NCBI GenBank assembly: GCA_023101725.1
Contig: JALJCO010001134.1
Coordinates: 310,001-374,000 of the forward strand
Direction of reading: 5' to 3'
Origin: Atherinomorus stipes
Taxonomy: Eukaryota; Chordata; Actinopteri; Atheriniformes; Atherinidae
DNA: 64,000 nucleotides
The notes below the pieces were generated by a model. The model was not told the origin of the DNA. It ran no database searches and worked only from the letters and a program-made list of their open reading frames with translations. Below, piece by piece: positions 59,301 to 64,000 of the stretch (the first letter of the stretch is position 1; every line of letters begins with the position of its first letter). Made by a program: the position numbers and the translations under genes.

Positions 59301-59490
59301 TGAAATCATGATTTAGCTGATGAAAACCAACATGGATGCTTTAATCTGCCGCTGCTTTTTGCAGGATGAGGCTCCGGCAGAGTCCAACACTGTGAGCAGC
59401 ACTGAGGACCAGACCAGTGGAGACACACTGGAACCAGAACCAGAATCCCCCATACTGGAAACCAAACAAGTTCCCTCCCCTCTGGTCTAG
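25892..59490 (+). CDS. dclk2: Doublecortin-like kinase 2, 15 coding exons
   Basis: This gene encodes a microtubule-associated Ser/Thr kinase. Spliced exons total 2148 nt (715 codons plus stop), with consistent phases at every GT-AG junction. Domain order is: N-terminal [20 protein letters not shown]1 (about residues 70-155), DCX2 (about 216-300), a Ser/Pro-rich linker, then the kinase domain (about 416-673). The kinase has glycine loop GDGNFAVV, Lys445 in [14 protein letters not shown] (Asp537), DFG (559-561) and APE (581-583). The tail is 42 residues, Glu/Pro-rich. It is closer to DCLK2 than DCLK1 in [33 protein letters not shown] and [11 protein letters not shown] (compared from memory). 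DCX domains bind and stabilise microtubules in neurons; all catalytic residues are present, so it should be an active kinase. Introns 1 and 2 are each over 11 kb and carry many MITEs. The a/b teleost duplicate cannot be assigned. Confidence 0.95.
27391..28965 (+). mobile_element. Tc1-like transposon with broken transposase
   Basis: The left end is CAGTAGGTACGGAAAGTAT and the right end is ATACTTTCGGTACCCACTG; these are inverted. A TA lies at the left border (27390-27391) and a mutated CA at the right. The first part of the transposase is open (27764-28129): [18 protein letters not shown], a paired-like helix-turn-helix [18 protein letters not shown], and GRPAKL. It is then disrupted by frameshifts. 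DDE-region text continues to about 28745 (for example [16 protein letters not shown]). It cannot make active enzyme. Confidence 0.9.
27764..28129 (+). pseudogene. Tc1 transposase N-terminal fragment
   Basis: 121 codons cover the DNA-binding half of a Tc1 transposase: a helix-turn-helix at about residues 10-55, a GRP-type linker RPGRPAKL at about 62-69, and a second [16 protein letters not shown]. It ends early at a frameshift before the DDE catalytic domain. A full-length Tc1 transposase is about 340 residues. Confidence 0.85.
28998..29358. mobile_element. Tc1/mariner-type MITE with TA target
   Basis: The left end is CAGCCATGGAAAAAATAAG and the right end is TTAATTTTTTCCATTGCTG; they form imperfect inverted repeats with TA on both sides (28996-28997 and 29359-29360). 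It is 361 bp with no coding capacity. It lies 33 bp after the Tc1 element 27391-28965, inside the same ATATCGATAT-rich host sequence. Confidence 0.82.
31569..31922. mobile_element. TTAA-type MITE
   Basis: The left end is TTAAAGGTACACTGTGTAAC and the right end is GTTACACAGTGTCCCTTTAA, nearly perfect inverted repeats including TTAA on both sides. It is 354 bp and non-coding. Confidence 0.85.
33685..33895. mobile_element. TTAA-type MITE, truncated copy
   Basis: It begins TTAAAGGTGCAGTGTGCAAC and shares GGAGGCTGCCATATTTGTG and GTGAGAACCCTCTGAAC with the elements at 19119-20476 and 22888-23416 (same orientation as the former). It stops abruptly at about 33895, and unrelated sequence follows. Confidence 0.72.
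34009..34276. repeat. DNA-transposon-like fragment ending CCTAATAAAGTGGCTGG
   Basis: A common fish repeat recognised by GCCCGTCTGGCACCAACAAC, TTGAACTGCAGCAGATC and the terminal ACCTAATAAAGTGGCTGG. Only one end is present. The class is uncertain. Confidence 0.55.
36200..36575. repeat. Interspersed repeat with AACACACCTGATCA-like core
   Basis: Text such as CAGCGGTTCTCAATGGGCTG, CCAACACACCTGATCAAG and TTGACATGCAGGGCGGTGGG is shared with 45065-45240 and in part with 2560-2660. It is a dispersed, non-coding fish repeat. Confidence 0.6.
36576..37995. other. End of intron 1, no feature recognised
   Basis: No exon or clear repeat apart from short A/C-rich tracts. The intron ends with the acceptor CGTCTCAG just before exon 2. 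Confidence 0.45.
37996..38381 (+). CDS. dclk2: dclk2 exon 2: inter-DCX linker and DCX domain 2
   Basis: Exon 2 reads [19 protein letters not shown], a Ser/Thr/Ala-rich linker, then [40 protein letters not shown] and [12 protein letters not shown]. It supplies most of DCX2. It is GC-rich compared with its introns. It ends in phase 0 at CAG|GTGGGG. Confidence 0.96.
38768..38793. repeat. Poly-C tract
   Basis: An uninterrupted C run of about 25 bases. It is prone to length error. Confidence 0.9.
39486..39528. repeat. (TCC)n microsatellite
   Basis: About 14 perfect trinucleotide units. The minus strand gives a poly-Glu pseudo-ORF. Confidence 0.9.
39644..40121 (-). mobile_element. hAT element remnant with BED-like zinc-finger scrap, perfect TSD
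   Basis: Identical 8-bp copies TTTCCTAA lie at 39636-39643 and 40122-40129. The ends are TAGGGCTGTCGCGAT and ATTGTGACAGCCCTA, inverted. The minus strand (39857-40050) encodes [17 protein letters not shown] and AICKICRY, matching the start and CxxC of a BED zinc finger, the DNA-binding domain of hAT transposases. The rest of the transposase is absent. Confidence 0.88.
40759..41065. mobile_element. Palindromic hAT MITE with TCTCGTGAGA/TCTCACGAGA boxes
   Basis: The ends are TAAGGGTGGGAAAAAATATC and GATATTTTTTCCCAGCCCTA. The whole 307 bp folds back on itself. The flanks CAAACTAT (40751-40758) and CAAACTGT (41066-41073) match at 7 of 8 positions, a hAT-type duplication. Inner boxes TCTCGTGAGA (40868-40877) and TCTCACGAGA (40950-40959) face each other. 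Confidence 0.82.
41333..41605 (+). mobile_element. Truncated hAT MITE, relative of 60565-61165
   Basis: It starts TAGGGATGTTCGATATTGG and continues with text complementary to the second half of the 601-bp element at 60565-61165 (CATATTTTGAGATACAACTA, GATGCTAGCATGTATTAGCC). It stops near 41605 without the other end. Confidence 0.7.
42453..42849. mobile_element. Palindromic MITE inside the composite, with TCTCGCGAGA
   Basis: The ends are TAGGGGTGGGAACAAATATC and GATATTTCTTCCCTCCCCTA. It contains an exact TCTCGCGAGA at 42580-42589 and several decayed versions. The same insertion is present in the second composite copy at 46724-47503. Confidence 0.78.
43127..43156. repeat. (TTGA)n microsatellite at a LINE 3' tail
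   Basis: Tandem GATT units directly follow ATAAAGATTGATTG, as is usual at the 3' terminus of fish L2/CR1-type retroelements. Confidence 0.75.
45065..45240. repeat. Interspersed repeat, second copy
   Basis: It shares CAGCACACCTGATTCAG, CTGCTAATGAGCCGCTCATT and CATGCAGGGCAGGGG with 36200-36575. Non-coding. Confidence 0.6.
45597..45640. repeat. (GT)n microsatellite
   Basis: A GT dinucleotide run broken by occasional TT. Confidence 0.85.
46185..46664. mobile_element. hAT MITE, 5'-truncated copy of the 60565-61165 family
   Basis: Collinear with 60670-61165: CCCTGTTATCCTGGAAGAAC, GTGCAGCTGCTGCTGCTAC, TAATACCTGCTAGCATCTGA and TTGTCTGCATATGTTGG. It ends near GATATCAGAAATGAAG...AACATCTCT. The far left terminus is not recognisable. 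It includes a TCTCGTGAGA box at 46205-46214. Confidence 0.75.
46724..47503 (-). mobile_element. Composite hAT-like element, second copy, inverted
   Basis: Read on the minus strand it starts TTAGAGATGCCCGATATTGG and matches the outer element 42292-43214 on both sides of the same internal palindromic MITE (about 46931-47345). The junction at CTCTATTTATCTCAGTG / ACTTCTAAAGACTAG corresponds to the junction in the first copy. It carries an exact TCTCGCGAGA at 47228-47237. The LINE tail seen in copy 1 is absent; a poly-A run lies at 46860-46881. Confidence 0.78.
48057..48195 (+). pseudogene. Tc1/IS630-type DDE transposase fragment, frameshifted
   Basis: One frame gives [10 protein letters not shown]. 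After a one-base shift it continues [20 protein letters not shown] and then a [10 protein letters not shown] stretch. This matches the strand before the second catalytic Asp region and the following NLNAxxYxxxxLxPxV motif of Tc1/mariner/IS630 transposases. Only about 45 residues survive. Confidence 0.6.
48331..48863. mobile_element. Tc1/mariner-type MITE
   Basis: Left ACAGTCGTCCTC...TTCATACCCTCC and right GGAGGGTATGAA...GGGCGACTGTA are inverted. A TA follows at the right border. It is about 530 bp with no open transposase. Confidence 0.72.
48864..49010. repeat. Short hAT-like scrap
   Basis: Text such as AATATTGGCCTAAAATATTGG and GGTTGATGCATCGGTC resembles the right end of the TAGGGATGCA-type hAT family. 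It is a fragment only. Confidence 0.4.
49713..49736. repeat. (CA)n microsatellite near exon 3
   Basis: About 12 perfect CA units, 55 bp upstream of the exon 3 acceptor. Length variation here could in principle affect splicing of exon 3. Confidence 0.85.
49791..49890 (+). CDS. dclk2: dclk2 exon 3: end of DCX domain 2
   Basis: The exon reads [20 protein letters not shown] then [13 protein letters not shown], finishing DCX2. The 100-bp form (donor ACG|GTGGGA) matches the conserved family boundary just before the Glu-Cys that starts exon 4. A second in-frame donor at ACG|GTAACG (exon end 49917) would add nine residues, GGKTPAFVN. Both leave phase 1, so either isoform is readable. Confidence 0.9.
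50593..50715 (+). CDS. dclk2: dclk2 exon 4: Ser/Pro-rich linker
   Basis: The exon encodes [20 protein letters not shown] and [15 protein letters not shown]. This low-complexity, basic, SP/TP-rich region lies between the DCX and kinase domains. The TKSPGP block is conserved with mammalian DCLKs and is typical of proline-directed phosphorylation sites. Acceptor CTCCTCAG, donor CAG|GTGTGC. Confidence 0.9.
50716..51278 (+). other. dclk2: dclk2 intron 4
   Basis: No repeat family recognised. It contains a short GGGA-rich tract at 50934-50960. Confidence 0.6.
51279..51367 (+). CDS. dclk2: dclk2 exon 5: Ser/Arg-rich linker
   Basis: The exon reads [20 protein letters not shown] then [10 protein letters not shown]. 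The SPSPTSPG motif is the strongly conserved block of the DCLK linker. It ends in phase 0 at AAG|GTCCGA, a donor weaker than the others. Confidence 0.88.
51927..52486. mobile_element. dclk2: Foldback element with GGGCGTGTC-rich arms (dclk2 intron 5)
   Basis: The left arm, 51927-52120, and the right arm, about 52262-52486, are complementary. It starts GAGAAGGGTCTATCTGC and ends GTAGACCCTTCTC. Both arms contain several GGGCGTGTC/GACACGCCC units and CCCTAACCCTTCCCCTAAAC-like text. The centre has its own AAGTCGGAA/TTCCAACTTC-type repeat. It is non-coding; the class is unknown. Confidence 0.8.
52992..53064 (+). CDS. dclk2: dclk2 exon 6: acidic linker
   Basis: The 73-bp exon reads [20 protein letters not shown] then AEVE. 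It links the Ser-rich segment to the kinase domain. Acceptor GCTTCCAG, donor GAAG|GTGTGT. RRAS is a basophilic-kinase consensus. The exon is less conserved than its neighbours and was recognised from phase and signals. Confidence 0.82.
53424..53529 (+). CDS. dclk2: dclk2 exon 7: start of kinase domain, glycine loop
   Basis: The exon reads [20 protein letters not shown] then [15 protein letters not shown]. The GDGNFAVV loop binds ATP phosphates. Acceptor CTCGCAG, donor AG|GTAAAC, phase 2. Confidence 0.95.
53530..55457 (+). other. dclk2: dclk2 intron 7 (1.9 kb)
   Basis: It contains LINE-derived text at about 54340-54480 (plus-strand [21 protein letters not shown], a degenerate ORF2 C-terminal segment) and a related repeat at about 54660-54840 (GAACAGCAGTGGCCCCAAG, GCCTTGGGGAACTCCAC). 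The remainder shows no recognised feature. Confidence 0.6.
54340..54840 (+). repeat. Decayed LINE fragment
   Basis: The plus strand keeps [20 protein letters not shown], a degraded version of the LINE ORF2 motif seen at 9156-9520. A typical fish retroelement stretch follows (CATGTAGATGTTGAACAGCA). No long frame remains. Confidence 0.5.
55458..55515 (+). CDS. dclk2: dclk2 exon 8: VAIK-lysine exon
   Basis: The 58-bp exon reads [19 protein letters not shown]. The Lys in ALKI (residue 445) is the ATP-anchoring lysine. It joins exon 7 to complete the Arg codon. Acceptor ATCGGCAG, donor AAG|GTAACA. Confidence 0.95.
55944..56063 (+). CDS. dclk2: dclk2 exon 9: kinase N-lobe, alphaC helix
   Basis: The exon reads [20 protein letters not shown] then [20 protein letters not shown]. 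The Glu of IENEV forms the salt bridge with the ATP lysine, and MELVK is the hinge. 40 codons, phase 0 on both sides. Confidence 0.96.
56249..56395 (+). CDS. dclk2: dclk2 exon 10: catalytic loop
   Basis: The exon reads [38 protein letters not shown] and [11 protein letters not shown]. It holds the catalytic HRD and the Mg-binding Asn. 49 codons, phase 0. Confidence 0.97.
57140..57273 (+). CDS. dclk2: dclk2 exon 11: DFG, activation loop, APE
   Basis: The exon reads [40 protein letters not shown] and IAETG. The DFG and APE motifs are intact, with TVCGTPTY in the activation loop as in CaMK-group kinases. Confidence 0.97.
57542..57619 (+). CDS. dclk2: dclk2 exon 12: kinase C-lobe
   Basis: The exon reads [20 protein letters not shown] then FPPFR. 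It contains the DxWxxG motif of helix F. The donor is AG|GTCAGT in phase 2, joined to TGAG of exon 13 to give Ser. Confidence 0.95.
57733..57829 (+). CDS. dclk2: dclk2 exon 13: kinase C-lobe
   Basis: The exon reads [20 protein letters not shown] then [15 protein letters not shown] and LFDQIL are conserved in DCLK2. Acceptor CTTCCTCAG, donor AAG|GTAATG. Confidence 0.95.
58320..59029. mobile_element. dclk2: Long foldback TTAA MITE in dclk2 intron 13
   Basis: The ends are TTAAAGGGGAATTT and AAATTCCCCTTTAA. The two arms are complementary for about 350 bp each, so the whole 710 bp can form one hairpin (for example GGCAGCCTAGCAGCCCAG against CTGGGCTGCTAGGCTGCC). The centre holds the palindrome GAGTTATCACGTGATAACTC. 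It is non-coding and lies between exons 13 and 14. Confidence 0.88.
59180..59260 (+). CDS. dclk2: dclk2 exon 14: end of kinase domain
   Basis: The exon reads [20 protein letters not shown] then LSHPWVT. HPWV is the conserved end of CaMK-type kinase domains, and the Arg of DARFTA is conserved. 27 codons, phase 0. Acceptor GCTCCTCAG, donor ACG|GTAAGA. Confidence 0.95.
59365..59490 (+). CDS. dclk2: dclk2 exon 15: short acidic tail and stop
   Basis: The exon reads [36 protein letters not shown] and PSPLV, then TAG at 59488-59490. The tail is about 41 residues, Glu/Pro/Ser-rich. It lacks the KLKQHFN-type helix present after the kinase domain in mammalian DCLK2 (from memory). It could be one of several alternative C-termini. 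Confidence 0.85.
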   Translation, partial: DEAPAESNTVSSTEDQTSGDTLEPEPESPILETKQVPSPLV

Positions 59491-60167
59491 AAGACACATG
59501 GACAACTGGAAGGTTTCTCCAGGGAACGTTTATTTGGCGGACCAATGTGACCCAAGCTAGAAGAAGATGGTAACCAACAAAGACCTCCTCCCCCCCGAGC
59601 CTAGTCTCAAATATCCAGTCAGGTCCCCTCTTCTTGTTCATGGACACGTCTCTGGTTTAATGAAGGTTTTCCTTCTACAGAAATCATGAAAGCTTCTGTT
59701 TCTCTGCCTGGAAACCAAACATCTGTCAGATTTCTGCTCTTAAATCAGCTCCTTTTATCTGAAACGCACCCGTTAAATCTACCAGAGGCCGCTTCTTCTT
59801 AATAGATCCAAATTATTCCCATTACTTCTCCCAACCAATATAATTCCCTCTAATCTGGTCTGAAACCATTCCTCCCATCATGACTGGAAACCAGACTCAT
59901 TCCCTGAAAGACAACCAGTTTCATTAACTGGTAGCCAAACAAGTCCTTTTCTGTCTTATTGTCTCCATCCCAGTTTTTTATAATGGAGTAATAGATCCTT
60001 TTTCTTCATATTTTACAACTTCACTTCAGTCCGGTGAAGAAAACATCTTCTGCAAACCAAACAAGTCAAACATATCCTCTATGAACCAGTTTCCTTAGAT
60101 CCAGACCAGAACACATCCCCTTTCATTAACTGGAAACCAAATTAATCTAGTCAGGTTTTTTGTCTTT

Positions 60168-61251
60168 TAAACTAAAAAAACTCGAATCTTACCAAGTATA
60201 TTTTTAATTTCTAGTCTAAATATCTCATGACACTCAAACTAAGACAAAATTACCTAAAGAGAAACATTTCTTTTTATGTATATGAACTTGTTTTAAGACA
60301 AAAGCATCTTCTTTAAAGAAATCTTATCAAGAAAGTTTCACTTGTTCTGTTGGCAGAATTTTTTTAGTTATTACAAGCAAAAAAAACCCTTTTTTTTTTT
60401 TTAAACTTATTTTAAGAGTGGCAAAGATTTATTTGCTTGTAATAAGTAAAATAACTGCCATCAGAACAAGCAAAATTTTCTTGACAAGATTTCTTGAAAT
60501 AGGACACATTTGTCTCAAAACAAGTTCCTATATCTCACTGAAATGTTACACTTTAGGTCATTTTTAGAGATGTTCGATATTATTGGCCTACCGATATTAT
60601 TGAACGATAATGGCATTAAAATGTGATATTGGAAAATTTCTGTATCAGTTTTTTTTTAACCAATATTTTAAAAACGAAATCTTGCAATATTTCATAGTTC
60701 CATCACGAAATCTCACGATTTTACTATCTTGTGCCATTAGCGGCGGTCCAGCATGTATAAAGTCCCTGTTATCCTGGAAGAACTTCATATCCCAGCATTC
60801 CTTTCAGAGTCATGTGACTACGGTGCAGCTGCTGCTGCTACAGACTGACTTGCTTTGAAGTTGCTTATAATATTTCTGGTTTTAAGTTGTCGGTTAAGTT
60901 ACCAAGTTGTCAGTAACATTATAATTAGCCACATGTTGGCTAATACCTGCTAGCATCTGATATCTGGCAGCCAGATGTCCAAAATGAACTCCTCTGGCTG
61001 AGTTAAGGATATTTTGGGATCTTTGCTCTTGCAGCAGAGTATAGTTGTATTTCTCAAAATATGAGAGCCTCACAGTTGTCTGCATATATCGGTATTGGTT
61101 GATATCAGAATTTAAGAGTTGGACAATATTGATATCGGTAAAAAAGCCAGTATCGAACATCCCTAGTCATTTTGTTTTATTTTCAGTGTGATGAGATGTT
61201 TTGACTAGAAATTAGAAAAATATACTTGGTAAGATTTGAGTTTTTGCAGTG
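60168..61251. mobile_element. Foldback MITE (GTTTTTGCAGTG end) interrupted by a hAT MITE
   Basis: The left part (60168-60564) and right part (61166-61251) together form a self-complementary element: AATCTTACCAAGTATATTTT on the left pairs with AAAATATACTTGGTAAGATT on the right. Internal words such as GAACTTGTTTTAAGACAAA and TTTGTCTCAAAACAAGTTC pair likewise. It is split by the 601-bp hAT MITE and its 8-bp duplication. Confidence 0.82.
60565..61165. mobile_element. hAT MITE, 601 bp, full length, perfect TSD
   Basis: GTCATTTT is duplicated at 60557-60564 and 61166-61173. The ends are TAGAGATGTTCGATATT and AGTATCGAACATCCCTA. Related truncated copies are at 41333-41605 and 46185-46664. Non-coding. 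Confidence 0.9.
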
Positions 61252-61402
61252 AGAAACCGAACAAATGCACTCATATCCAGTCCAGAACAGATCCCAATGA
61301 CGTCTGGGAGCTTAACTATGCTCATATTCATGTACTGGAAACCAACATCTGACCTTCGGCTACTACCAGTTGCCAACCTCGTCCCTGTGTTTCTTCTCCA
61401 GG

Positions 61403-61408
61403 AATAAA
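61403..61408 (+). terminator. dclk2: Candidate poly(A) signal AATAAA
   Basis: The first AATAAA hexamer of plain unique sequence after the dclk2 stop, 1.9 kb downstream. No downstream GU-rich element was verified. Confidence 0.3.
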
Positions 61409-62407
61409 TCCTCTCTTTGTTTTAAGAACTGAACCCTGAACCGGGCTTCTCGTCTCTGGTTTAGCACACATGCAGGTTTTCCACTTATCTGGTCATTTAA
61501 TCTGCTGGAGACGACACTACGGCCTGTCTCTGCTGCTGCTGTTGCTAGGCAACATAAAACCATCAAGCTTCATGCTGGTCTAAAACTAATGAAGGACATG
61601 CATCCCACGTCAACATGGGGACACCATGACGGTGCTATCGGACATCCTGCTTCATCATTGACTGGACCACCATTTTCCTGAAGGTGGACCGTACCGTACC
61701 TCCGCTGTGGCTGTGAAAGAGGCCCGAACACTTTCCTCACCTGCTTCTGGGACCACCTCCAGTCCCAGGTGACCAGGATGTCTTCCATTTATTCTGGGAA
61801 ACGTCCCATTTCTCTCTGCCTTTGCCCTCTAGCTCTCCTCCCGCTGGCCCACAGGATGTTTCTCATTTCTGGTACTTGCCATCCAGAAAGCCGAGGAGGC
61901 GTTTGAGTACTGTGCCTGTTTACGCTGCTGATGAATCCTCCTGAATATTCCCAGATCCGAGCCCTTTCCTCCACAGGTCTGAAGCAGCCGCTGCATCTGC
62001 AGCTACACCTCATTGTTTTTGGTTTTTACAGCTTTTAGCTCAAATATTCCTTTATTTATGAAACAAGCTGAAAGTAAAATGGGAAAAACTGACTCTGTTT
62101 TTATGTTTATGTATTATTTTTTGTGGATTTGGCATACCTAAAGGGAAACATTCTCAGTTAAAAGGAAAAATAAGAGACTAGAAAAACAAAAACTCAAAAC
62201 AATGAGCCTCCAAGTCCTTCACCCCCATCCCAGACTTCGTACTGTAACTCGGTTTAACCGAGTCACTTCTAAACCTCATACTTTCAGAAACTATTTCTAA
62301 ACCTTCTGGAGGTTTGTACCTGCAGTACGACTGACGTTAAGGGCATGAAACCCCGAGCTCCCTGCCTCTCCTCGGTTTACAGCAGTTTCCGCAGGATAAA
62401 AAAATGT

Positions 62408-62424
62408 TGTAAATACTGTAAATA
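62408..62424 (+). promoter_or_regulatory. Tandem Pumilio-type sites TGTAAATA
   Basis: Two copies of TGTAAATA (62408-62415 and 62417-62424) one base apart match the UGUANAUA Pumilio response element. If transcribed in the dclk2 3' UTR they would be candidate post-transcriptional control sites. The UTR extent is not proven. Confidence 0.3.
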
Positions 62425-63197
62425 TCACCCCGTCTGTCGGTGTCTGTCTGTCTGTGTGTGTGTGTGTTGTGAAGTAGGGAAACAGTAGCAGCTTGAACAA
62501 TAAGTAGTACCACGACGAAAAGAAACAATCTCATCATAGACACGTGGTGTCGGCACCCTGAAAAAAACCTGCCCAAAGAGCCAACGTTTCTAGATACAGT
62601 AAAAACTGATTTTCCAGGTTGATACTGAAACATTTTCACATGATAATTTATTTTCAACAGATAGCCGTTTATTCTGTTAAAGGAAAACAGGCAGAAATGA
62701 GATTCGAGGTTTCTGAAGGGTGTTGACGGCGTGTAATGAAAGAGTTCCTACCGCGTCTGGTAGCATCTATAGCAACAAAGAGCCGGATGGAGGCGGATCT
62801 TCTTCTTCATATGTTCATGTGTCTGTGAAATGTGACGTCCACCAATCATATCGCTCCATCCACACACCCATCGTGCCGTCTGTCCATGTTACCGGTGATT
62901 ACGAGTCACTGAGGAGGAAGGAAAAGCGAGTGTGATGTTTTAACTTGTTGAAAAAGACGCATGTGTGAGTTTTTTTATGTTTGCATTGAGGGAAGGGAAG
63001 TCCTTTTATGGAAGAAAAACTTGAAAAGAAGTGTCATTTGTCATCCGGGTGCGCGTGTTGACCTGATGCAGTGATTCTAACCTTTCCATGGCCTTTGCTG
63101 GAGCTGCTGATGAAGAGTTTGCAGAATGTGCAGCTCAAGCTTCAGACGCTGAAGGTTTCAAGCTGCGCGTTTACTTCCTCCCCGCTAGCAGGTGTTG

Positions 63198-63568
63198 GAG
63201 ATATTATCGGCCAGATATCGGCCAATATTCGCTTTAAAAACGAATTTCAAGCGATATCTAATCGATATCGCCCTATACAATAGCTAATATATAACAGGTG
63301 CATTTAGGTGACAAACCCATGGAATGATGTTTTTTGTTTTTTTCTTTAATCTGTGGGAACAACATAAGGATGCACTAATGTGGGAAATTATGACGTTTCT
63401 GGCAACTACTGCAACTGCAGCAGAAGTATTTTCTAATTTTTCACAAGCAATGAATACTATTATATTTTGGCTTTAATATCGGTATCGATATTTATTATTG
63501 GCCAAATAAGTTGTAAAATATCAGCATATTGGATATCAGCCAAAAATCCAACATAGCGCATCCTCAGT
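63198..63568. mobile_element. hAT-like MITE of the ATATCGG family
   Basis: Flanked by AGGTGTTG at 63190-63197 and 63569-63576. The interior has GCCAGATATCGGCCAATATT and GGTATCGATATTTATTATTGG; the right end is AACATAGCGCATCCTC. The left end has lost the usual TAGGGATGCG terminus, so the boundary is less secure. Confidence 0.6.
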
Positions 63569-63699
63569 AGGTGTTGCACTCACATTCGCTTACTAAATTA
63601 CTTGGGGTGTAAGGATTCAGTTTAACAACGATGCGATTCATATCATGATTCATGATTTCTAATTCGAAATTCAATTAACTTTTATGCGATTTAAATAAG

Positions 63700-64000
63700 T
63701 AGCTAAGAAATAAAACACGTAAGACAAGTTGCAGACATACAAATAAGTCAAACTCCCCATGCCAAAGCAAACGCACAAAAGTTACACATTTAAAACACAT
63801 TAAAAATTAAGATGTTAGAACATAAGTAAAACAAGTTAAAAGTAATAGAAAATTTTAAAGTGCAGGTAGAGTGCAGTGCATTTAGCCCTGTACGCAGATT
63901 TAAACGTTAACGACCAGAGCTGAAAAGCTGGACAGCCCTGGGGACAAAGGTAGTCTTCCTCCTCTGTGTCTTGCACCCTGGACAACGAAGTCTGCGTCCT
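63700..64000. repeat. Retroelement-like sequence running off the window
   Basis: A-rich text followed by CAGTGCATTTAGCCCTGTAC, GCTGGACAGCCCTGGGGAC and AAAGGTAGTCTTCCTCCTC. From memory this resembles an antisense LINE segment common in fish. It is cut by the window edge. Confidence 0.4.

Larger units (their letters stand above)
59491..62500 (+). other. dclk2: Probable dclk2 3' UTR, carrying nested MITEs
   Basis: No further coding exon is recognisable. The stretch 59491-60160 has many ACTGGAAACCA-like words in a loose internal repetition. 60168-61251 is the nested foldback. A candidate poly(A) signal AATAAA lies at 61403-61408, but UTR-like sequence continues to tandem Pumilio-type sites at 62408-62424. 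The true 3' end is not determined. Confidence 0.45.

Noticed and set aside
61560..62010. Possible extra dclk2 terminal exon
   Set aside because: No frame resembles the conserved DCLK tail and no convincing acceptor/phase combination was found.
1..64000. CRISPR array, prophage, operon or bacterial defence system
   Set aside because: Introns, Tc1/hAT elements and vertebrate gene families show a eukaryotic nuclear locus; no direct-repeat/spacer pattern exists.

Overview
The window looks like teleost fish nuclear DNA. It holds a fish-type NLR gene (FISNA, NACHT, 174-bp LRR exons and a B30.2/SPRY exon) and a vertebrate doublecortin-like kinase gene, both on the + strand with GT-AG introns. The rest is packed with teleost-style mobile DNA: Tc1-like elements, hAT elements with 8-bp target duplications, TTAA-flanked foldback MITEs, a tRNA-like SINE and LINE reverse-transcriptase scraps. 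There are no operons, CRISPR arrays or prokaryotic signals.

Layout. 1-2753: upstream repeats, including a hAT element with a perfect 8-bp duplication (1059-2270). 2754-11456: NLR gene in five recognisable exons (2754-4535, 5795-5968, 6108-6281, 6503-6549, 10924-11456). The last intron carries LINE debris and a decayed Tc1 element. The large exon has two single-base frameshifts, each in a homopolymer (C7 at 3017-3023 and A6 at 3652-3657). All splice phases agree, so this is either a very young pseudogene or an intact gene with assembly errors. No N-terminal exon or start codon was recognised. 11457-24160: intergenic, with a 1.8-kb hAT element, A/G homopolymer-rich sequence and nested TTAA MITEs. 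24168-24480: CpG-rich segment, the likely promoter and untranslated first exon of the kinase gene. 25892-59490: dclk2 (doublecortin-like kinase 2) in 15 coding exons, giving an uninterrupted frame of 715 codons plus stop. It encodes two DCX microtubule-binding domains, a Ser/Pro-rich linker, a complete CaMK-type kinase domain and a short acidic/Pro-rich tail. 59491 to about 62.5 kb: probable 3' UTR, containing a foldback MITE interrupted by a hAT MITE. 62.5-64 kb: further repeats.

The two genes show no functional link. The NLR would be a cytosolic innate-immune sensor and dclk2 a neuronal microtubule-associated kinase. I found no convincing undescribed biological system. The most unusual material is the architecture of the nested transposons: a composite hAT element present twice with the same insertion, palindromic MITEs carrying TCTCGCGAGA boxes, a TTAA insertion whose empty site is visible elsewhere in the window, and several long hairpins inside dclk2 introns and its probable 3' UTR.
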